Assembly (NCBI GenBank): GCA_023251695.1
Contig: JAHEYE010000204.1
Span: 1 to 6,382 of the forward strand
DNA: 6,382 nucleotides
Direction: 5' to 3'
From: Sphingobacteriaceae bacterium
Lineage (GTDB): Bacteria > Bacteroidota > Bacteroidia > B-17B0 > Aurantibacillaceae
Each line of letters begins with the position of its first letter. The stretch's first letter is position 1. The notes below the pieces were generated by a model that searched no databases, had not been told where the DNA came from, and saw only the letters and a list, made by a program, of their open reading frames with translations. Below are positions 1 to 4,853 of the stretch, piece by piece. The translations under genes and the position numbers were made by a program.

Positions 1-461
1 GAAAGGATGTCCGCGGCTTAAACCGCTTACACCAGTTCGATAAAATAGAAATTGTTCAGATTGCACATCCCGATAAATCGTATGATATATTGGAGGAGAT
101 GAGAAATTATGTGGCGGGAATTTTGACAGAGCTGGAATTGCCGTTCCGTACTTTAAAATTATGCGGCGGCGACATGAGTTTTGCTTCGGCCTTAACGTAT
201 GATATGGAAACGTGGAGCGCAGCACAACAACGTTGGCTCGAAGTAAGTTCTGTTTCAAACTTTGAATCGTTTCAAACCAACCGATTAAAATGTCGTTTTA
301 AAGGTGCCGACGGTAAAACACAATTAGCACATAGCCTTAACGGAAGCGCATTGGCTTTGCCAAGAATTGTTGCTACGATTTTAGAAAATAATCAAACGCC
401 TGAAGGAATTAATGTTCCAAAAGTTTTAATTCCATATACCGGATTTGAAATAATAAATTAA
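1..461 (+). CDS. serS: Seryl-tRNA synthetase, C-terminal part (5'-truncated by window edge)
   Basis: This is the class II aminoacyl-tRNA synthetase that activates serine with ATP and charges tRNA-Ser in the cytoplasm. The reading frame enters at base 3 and gives 152 residues up to a TAA at 459-461, about the last third of a protein that is usually 420-430 residues. Visible SerRS signatures are motif 2 (GLNRLHQFDKIEIVQ, at the left edge), the GDMSFASALTYDMETW block, EVSSVSNFESFQ, and motif 3 (NGSALALPRIVATILENN) before the conserved C-terminus (VPKVLIPYTG). The SALALPR version of motif 3 differs from the E. coli SGLAVGR form. I take it, from memory, to be the usual Bacteroidota form. An ATG at base 90 is internal and is not the start. 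The next gene begins one base after the stop, which suggests co-transcription. Identification is firm. The N-terminal coiled-coil arm lies outside the window. Confidence 0.97.
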   Translation, partial: KDVRGLNRLHQFDKIEIVQIAHPDKSYDILEEMRNYVAGILTELELPFRTLKLCGGDMSFASALTYDMETWSAAQQRWLEVSSVSNFESFQTNRLKCRFKGADGKTQLAHSLNGSALALPRIVATILENNQTPEGINVPKVLIPYTGFEIIN

Positions 462-462
462 A

Positions 463-1041
463 ATGCGCCTTTCCGGTTTCATATTTATTTTACTTTCATT
501 GATGTTCGTGAACTGTAAACACACAAATTATTATGAAAAGGAAACCGCCATACTTGATAGCACAAAAATAGTTTTGCAAGTAAAACTAAACGAACTCAAA
601 AAATCGGAACAATCAATGGAGAATTTGCAATATTCAAAGTTTGAAACCTATAATTCGTTCCTAAAGAGTAACCTGAAAGACACCATCGGAAAATCAGAAG
701 GCAACGCGCTCCAATTGTTTATTAAATCAGGCAATACTATAAACGAATTTATTAAGTTAAAATCCGAATTAATAAAACAAACCGAAGTAAGTATTACACA
801 AATACAAAAATTATCATTCGACTTAAAGGAAAATAATGTTCAATTGAACGTAGTGCAATCCTATTTTAATTCTGAACGCGGCCATGCCGACGAACTCATA
901 AAGACAATAGAACAAAACGTGAAAGTACTTAATCTTAGCCTGAACAATTACCGCAACTCGGTTCCAAAAACGGAAGAATATATTAGAAAGATAAATAACG
1001 GAGAATTACCAAAAGTTGTTGCGGACTCAACCCTTGAATAA
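463..1041 (+). CDS. Small putative lipoprotein, helical/coiled-coil, unknown function
   Basis: I do not recognise this 192-residue protein as a known family. Residues 1-17 form a short hydrophobic export signal (Arg2, then a run of Phe/Ile/Leu) ending in FVN-Cys18, which makes Cys18 a candidate lipidation site. The lipobox is imperfect, with Asn at -1 instead of Gly/Ala/Ser, so lipidation is likely rather than certain. The rest (about 25-190) is rich in Lys, Glu, Leu, Ile, Asn and Gln, has almost no Pro or Gly, and reads as long amphipathic helices, probably a coiled coil facing the periplasm. No catalytic motif is visible. The ATG at 463 follows the serS stop by one base, and the stop is followed by the ybeY ATG after one base, so it looks locked into the serS-ybeY transcription unit. 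A cell-envelope structural or adaptor role is possible, but this is inference only. Confidence 0.85.
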   Translation: MRLSGFIFILLSLMFVNCKHTNYYEKETAILDSTKIVLQVKLNELKKSEQSMENLQYSKFETYNSFLKSNLKDTIGKSEGNALQLFIKSGNTINEFIKLKSELIKQTEVSITQIQKLSFDLKENNVQLNVVQSYFNSERGHADELIKTIEQNVKVLNLSLNNYRNSVPKTEEYIRKINNGELPKVVADSTLE

Positions 1042-1042
1042 A

Positions 1043-1468
1043 ATGGCAATTAATTTTTCAAACACCCATATAGCTTTCAATCTAAAAAACAAAGTCAAAA
1101 TTAAATCGTGGATTACTCTAGTGGCAAAAAAGGAAAAAGTGAACATAAAACAGATTAATTATACGTTTATGTCGGACGAAGAACTTCTTAAGATAAATTC
1201 CGAATATTTAAAACACACTACTTATACAGACATTATTACTTTTAATTATAACGAAGGAAAAAATATTTCAGGCGATATTTTTATCAGTATCCAAAGAGTA
1301 AAAGAAAACGCAGAAAAGTTTGACGTTAAATTCGAAGAAGAGCTTCAGCGCGTGATGATTCACGGGGTTTTACACTTGTGTGGATATAAAGACAAAACCA
1401 AAACCGATTCAGATTTAATGCGCCGTAAGGAAAACGCGTCGCTACACCTACTGAACAAGACTAAATAA
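1043..1468 (+). CDS. ybeY: YbeY endoribonuclease (16S rRNA maturation)
   Basis: YbeY is a metal-dependent single-strand endoribonuclease of the UPF0054 family. It takes part in 16S rRNA 3'-end maturation and ribosome quality control in the cytoplasm. The 141-residue product has the usual family length. It shows the TDIITFNYN segment (about residues 61-69, equivalent to TDVLSFP), a GDIFIS block, and the signature HGVLHLCGYKD at 107-117. Relative to E. coli H114/H118/H124, the ligands align as His107, His111 and Asp117, so the third His is replaced by Asp. I chose the ATG at 1043, one base after the upstream stop. A TTG at 1016 would add nine residues inside the preceding gene and is unlikely. 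The TAA stop at 1466-1468 overlaps an ATG at 1468 (TAATG), which is discussed with the next gene. Confidence 0.95.
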   Translation: MAINFSNTHIAFNLKNKVKIKSWITLVAKKEKVNIKQINYTFMSDEELLKINSEYLKHTTYTDIITFNYNEGKNISGDIFISIQRVKENAEKFDVKFEEELQRVMIHGVLHLCGYKDKTKTDSDLMRRKENASLHLLNKTK

Positions 1469-1480
1469 TGAGGCAATATA

Positions 1481-1511
1481 CTTGTTTTTGTCAGCAAATA
1501 AGATATATTTG
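1481..1511 (+). promoter_or_regulatory. Putative Bacteroidota-type promoter for the C25-like protein
   Basis: TATATTTG at 1504-1511 matches the Bacteroidota -7 consensus TAnnTTTG exactly. CTTG at 1481-1484 matches three of four bases of the -33 element (TTTG), with a 19-base spacer that is normal for this promoter class. Transcription would start around 1516-1519, giving a leader of about 35 bases before the ATG at 1552. A second TTTG at 1487-1490 is too close (13 bases) to be the -33 box. This supports independent expression of the secreted protein rather than simple read-through from serS-ybeY. It is a sequence match only. Confidence 0.55.
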
Positions 1512-1519
1512 TTCAAAGG

Positions 1520-1534
1520 AATGCCTTCGGCATT
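1520..1534. other. Perfect 6-bp hairpin in the leader before the C25-like gene
   Basis: AATGCC-TTC-GGCATT forms a perfect six-base-pair stem with a three-base loop, 17 bases upstream of the ATG at 1552. No T-tract follows, so it does not look like an intrinsic terminator for ybeY. With the predicted promoter it would lie at the very 5' end of the transcript, where a hairpin could protect the mRNA. It could equally be one copy of a dispersed palindromic repeat. Its function is unknown. Confidence 0.5.
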
Positions 1535-1551
1535 ACACAAAATTAAGAGCC

Positions 1552-3747
1552 ATGAAAAAACTTTTACCCGCATTTTTGATTCTCATTTTTAGCAGCCATT
1601 TATTTTCGCAGAATACCGATGACGCTGCCGTTCAGATGTCGGCCGTTACCAACAGCGCCACGCCTTCAATAACCTTAAATTGGGTTGGCAACGCGACAAC
1701 CACACAATACACCGTTTACCGTAAATTAAAAACAGGCATTTCATGGGGAACAGTTATGGCCACCTTAAGCGGAACGGTAAATCAGTATGTAGACAATACA
1801 GCAACGGTTGGAACAAATTATGAATACAGAGTAATAAGAACAGGAAGCGGTTATACCGGATACGGATATATTAATTCAGGGATAAACATTCCGGCCGTGG
1901 ACAAAAAAGGAAAATTAATTTTGCTAGTCGATAGCACTTTTATTTCTTCCCTTGCTTCGGAATTGAAGAGATTGGAGGATGATTTAGAAGGCGATGGCTG
2001 GACCGTCATCCGTCATAATGTTTTGAGAAGCGGAACAGTGACGCATGTGAAATCTTTTGTGGTTACAGATTATACTGCGGACCCAACAAACACAAAAGCA
2101 GTTTTTATTGTAGGACACGTACCGGTTCCGTATAGCGGAAATATTAATCCCGATGGACATCCCGATCATTTGGGGGCATGGCCGACTGACACTTATTACG
2201 CTGATGTTAATGGAACGTGGACGGACGTGTCTGTAACTTCCACAACCGTATCTCCCGCAAGAACGCAAAATGTTCCGGGTGACGGAAAGTTTGATCAAAG
2301 TGCGATACCAAGTGATTTAGAATTACAAGCCGGAAGAGTGGATTTTGCAAACCTTCCTTCGTTTGCCGCAACAGAGCAAACACTTCTGAAAAACTATTTA
2401 GATAAAGATCATGATTTCAGAATGAAAATATTTTCTCCTCAAAAACGCGCAGTGATAGATGATAACTTTGGTTATTTCGGCGGAGAAGCGTTTGCGGCGA
2501 GCGGATACAAAAACTTCTCACCATTAGTTGGCTCATCAAATATTTTAGTTGGCGATTATTTTACCGACATGACAGCAGGAAGTTATTTGTGGGCTTATGG
2601 TTGTGGTGGCGGCACTTACACAAGCGCAGCCGGCATTGGTTCAACATCAAATTTTGCAACATCAAACTTACAAGGCGTGTTCTCAATGTTATTCGGTTCT
2701 TATTTTGGCGACTGGGATGCAACCGATGATTTTTTAAGAGCAGCGCTTGCACAAGGAAAAGTTTTAACGAATGTTTGGTCGGGACGTGCGCATTACCAAT
2801 TACATCAAATGGGATTGGGAGAAAATATTGGTTATGGCGTTATGCAAACACAAAATAATATTGGAAGTGTTTATTTTGGAACATCGATTGGAATTACCGG
2901 CCGATGGGTACATCACGGTTTAATGGGAGATCCTACTTTGAAAAATGATATTGTCGGACCCGTGTCCAATGTTGTTGCAACAAAAGCCGGAAACAATTGT
3001 AACATTACCTGGAGCGCCTCCACCGAAACGACAATAGCAGGTTATAATATTTATATGAAGAACGATACCAATACGGCTTATGTTAAACTAAACGCATCTC
3101 CAATTATTGGAACTAACTATACAGATTTGTGTTTGTTGTATAAAGGTGTTTATAAATATATGGTTCGTACCTTAAAGCTAGAAACAACACCAAGTGGAAC
3201 CTATTATAATTTAAGTGATGGTATTGCAGACACCGCAATGAATAATAATTATTTAAAAGTAAACGCGGCCTTTACAGTAAGCGCGGTTAGCAATACAGTT
3301 ACATTAACCAACGCGTCTGCTGGAGCAACAACTTACGCGTGGGCTTTTGGCGACGGCGGCACTGCAACCACAACCAATACTGCACATACCTATACGGCAA
3401 ATGGAACTTATACTATAACATTAATAGGATACAACAGCTGTAATAGCGACACTGCTAAAATAATAGTGACCATAACCACGGCAAGCGTTGATGAATTGGG
3501 ACTAAATAATGGAGTTAATATTTATCCGAACCCCTCTGGAGGAAAAGTCATTTTTTCTGGCGGTAATCCGACAGACAATGTTTATGATGTCACGATTTAT
3601 AATCTCGAAGGAAAAGAAATTTTCAGCCAAACCCGAATTAAACAACCTACTGAGATAGATCTATCCTCGATCGGCAGGGGAATTTATTTTGCAAGGATAA
3701 AAGACAAATCGGGAATTATTACCAGCAAAAAACTTATGATCGAATAA
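1552..3747 (+). CDS. Secreted gingipain/C25-like protein with FN3, PKD and T9SS sorting domain, active site altered
   Basis: This 731-residue protein is probably exported by Sec and then across the outer membrane by type IX secretion. Residues 1-19 are a signal peptide (MKKLL..., likely cleaved at S19|Q20). An FN3-like domain follows at about 25-115, then a gingipain-like (peptidase C25) domain at about 120-467. Matches to C25 include GKLILLVD (120-127), VFIVGHVP (184-191), a PTDTYYADVNG segment, AGRVDF (260-265) and LMGDPTL (457-463). The catalytic His and Cys positions are occupied by Cys351 (AYGCGGG) and Ser383 (FGSYFGDW), so classical cysteine-protease activity is not expected. A second FN3-like domain spans about 469-560, and a PKD domain about 571-643 (YAWAFGDGG at 595-603). 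The T9SS sorting domain runs from about 655 to 731, with NIYPNPSGG at its start and a GIYFARI...KLMIE ending. I chose the ATG at 1552 because it gives a clean signal peptide. The alternative ATG at 1468 overlaps the ybeY stop (TAATG) but would add 28 non-signal-like residues. Confidence 0.88.
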   Translation: MKKLLPAFLILIFSSHLFSQNTDDAAVQMSAVTNSATPSITLNWVGNATTTQYTVYRKLKTGISWGTVMATLSGTVNQYVDNTATVGTNYEYRVIRTGSGYTGYGYINSGINIPAVDKKGKLILLVDSTFISSLASELKRLEDDLEGDGWTVIRHNVLRSGTVTHVKSFVVTDYTADPTNTKAVFIVGHVPVPYSGNINPDGHPDHLGAWPTDTYYADVNGTWTDVSVTSTTVSPARTQNVPGDGKFDQSAIPSDLELQAGRVDFANLPSFAATEQTLLKNYLDKDHDFRMKIFSPQKRAVIDDNFGYFGGEAFAASGYKNFSPLVGSSNILVGDYFTDMTAGSYLWAYGCGGGTYTSAAGIGSTSNFATSNLQGVFSMLFGSYFGDWDATDDFLRAALAQGKVLTNVWSGRAHYQLHQMGLGENIGYGVMQTQNNIGSVYFGTSIGITGRWVHHGLMGDPTLKNDIVGPVSNVVATKAGNNCNITWSASTETTIAGYNIYMKNDTNTAYVKLNASPIIGTNYTDLCLLYKGVYKYMVRTLKLETTPSGTYYNLSDGIADTAMNNNYLKVNAAFTVSAVSNTVTLTNASAGATTYAWAFGDGGTATTTNTAHTYTANGTYTITLIGYNSCNSDTAKIIVTITTASVDELGLNNGVNIYPNPSGGKVIFSGGNPTDNVYDVTIYNLEGKEIFSQTRIKQPTEIDLSSIGRGIYFARIKDKSGIITSKKLMIE

Positions 3748-3748
3748 G

Positions 3749-3764
3749 CCTTTTCTGAAAAAGG
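3749..3764. other. Small hairpin at the junction of the C25-like and SGNH genes
   Basis: CCTTTT (3749-3754) and AAAAGG (3759-3764) can pair around the loop CTGA, starting one base after the TAA of the upstream gene. The stem is mostly A-T and there is no downstream T-tract, so it is a poor terminator. The loop contains CTG 3755, the best candidate start codon of the next gene. It may be chance in A/T-rich DNA. Confidence 0.3.
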
Positions 3765-4792
3765 GAACTAAAATATTTATCTCAGCACTTATTCTTATCG
3801 GCGGTGTTTTGGTATTCGCTGTGTTTTACGAAAAATACAAATTAAGGGAATTCATTTCTTTAATAGACTCCGATCCGTATTATGTTAAAGATGAAATAAC
3901 AGGGCATGGCCACACAACAAATTTCAATACGTCTTATGCGTGGCCTGAGGGAGATTCTATAAAAAAGCAGACCAATAATTTAGGATTTGTAGAAGAGAGA
4001 GGAACCTTAAAAGACAAAGCGGACAGTGTTTTTCGCATTCTTATAACGGGCGACTCACACACTGATGGAGTTGTGAATACTAATGAAACCTTTCCTAATG
4101 TTTTGGAAGAGAAACTAAAAAAACTCCCGCAAACAAAAAACATAGAAATTTTAAATGCGGGGGTTGGTTTTTATAGTTTTCAGAATTATTCGGGTGTAAT
4201 TAAAAAATACGTTAACCTTAAACCCAATCTATTTGTTGTAACGGTTTATACCGGAAATGATTTTATTGAGGGATATCTTTACGAGAAAGAAAATCAAAAA
4301 CTATTTCCGTCATTACAAACGTTTTGGTACAGATTGACAAAGGGATACTTTCAGTTGCGTACAAAAATGGCGTCAACGCAATCAACCAACCAGATATTGT
4401 TTTTTAAAATGTTTCCTGAAAAAAAAGAACTGGCATTGGAAATTGCCAATCAACAATTTCTTGAAATAAAAAAACAATGCGAAGAAAGTCAAACGGAACT
4501 TCTTGTTGTTTTGCTTCCTTCAAAACTTGAGACAGAAAAGGAATTCAGGAAGAAGCTGATTGGGGAATCCGGCTGGGACGAAGCGGAATTAAATATTAAC
4601 CGCGAACTAGCGAGAGGGCTTGAAAAATGGTTAATTACACATAAAATAAATTGTATAAACGCCTCCCCGCAATTTGAAAAATCTGAACAAAAATTATTTT
4701 GGGACACCGATCAACATTTAAATAAAACCGGGCATTTACTTCTGGCAACGATAGTCTTTGATAATTACAATTGGAAAACAGTAATTAAGTAG
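3755..4792 (+). CDS. Membrane-anchored SGNH/GDSL hydrolase (esterase or acyltransferase-like), non-ATG start
   Basis: SGNH-fold enzymes hydrolyse or transfer acyl or acetyl esters on lipids or glycans; the substrate here is unknown. Numbered from CTG 3755 (345 residues), residues 7-24 form one hydrophobic segment after KKGTK. The protein would thus be anchored in the inner membrane with its catalytic domain outside. Motifs are GDSHTDG with nucleophile Ser101, NAGVGFYS with block II Gly around 136-138, TGND with Asn168, and DQHLNKTGH near the C-terminus with Asp319 and His321. All four SGNH residues are therefore present. No in-frame ATG exists between the upstream TGA (3737-3739) and the start of the conserved region. 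TTG 3809 would cut the membrane segment in half, so CTG 3755, seven bases after the previous stop, is preferred. A mutated or misread ATG is another possibility. The function is confident and the start is not. Confidence 0.85.
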   Translation: MKKGTKIFISALILIGGVLVFAVFYEKYKLREFISLIDSDPYYVKDEITGHGHTTNFNTSYAWPEGDSIKKQTNNLGFVEERGTLKDKADSVFRILITGDSHTDGVVNTNETFPNVLEEKLKKLPQTKNIEILNAGVGFYSFQNYSGVIKKYVNLKPNLFVVTVYTGNDFIEGYLYEKENQKLFPSLQTFWYRLTKGYFQLRTKMASTQSTNQILFFKMFPEKKELALEIANQQFLEIKKQCEESQTELLVVLLPSKLETEKEFRKKLIGESGWDEAELNINRELARGLEKWLITHKINCINASPQFEKSEQKLFWDTDQHLNKTGHLLLATIVFDNYNWKTVIK

Positions 4793-4853
4793 CTTAAGCA
4801 AATCACCCAAAAAGGGTTAAACCAAAGTAGAAAAAATAAAGTAATTTAGGAGA

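Noticed and set aside
1016..1042. TTG 1016 as an alternative ybeY start
   Set aside because: It would overlap the end of the lipoprotein gene and add nine residues outside the conserved domain. ATG 1043 is well placed.
1984..2298. Minus-strand open frame of 104 codons inside the C25-like gene
   Set aside because: It lies wholly opposite a well-supported coding sequence, has no recognisable motif, and its composition reflects the antisense of the real gene.
2561..2752. Minus-strand open frame of 63 codons opposite the C25-like active-site region
   Set aside because: Antisense shadow of a conserved coding region with no domain or signal.
3934..4707. Two minus-strand open frames (3934-4143 and 4489-4707) opposite the SGNH gene
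   Set aside because: Both are antisense shadows. The + strand frame has all the SGNH catalytic motifs.
4792..4799. GCTTAAGC palindrome at the end of the SGNH gene
   Set aside because: It is eight bases with no loop, so it is expected by chance and has no supporting context.
4805..4817. ACCC-AAAAA-GGGT as a terminator after the SGNH gene
   Set aside because: The stem is only four base pairs and no T-tract follows.
4842..4849. TAATTTAG as a -7 promoter element for the M1 gene
   Set aside because: It has one mismatch to TAnnTTTG and lies too close to the ATG at 4854 to leave a leader.
4848..4852. AGGAG as a Shine-Dalgarno site deciding the M1 start
   Set aside because: It is one base from the ATG, and no better start lies downstream that keeps the signal peptide. 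Bacteroidota depend little on such sites.
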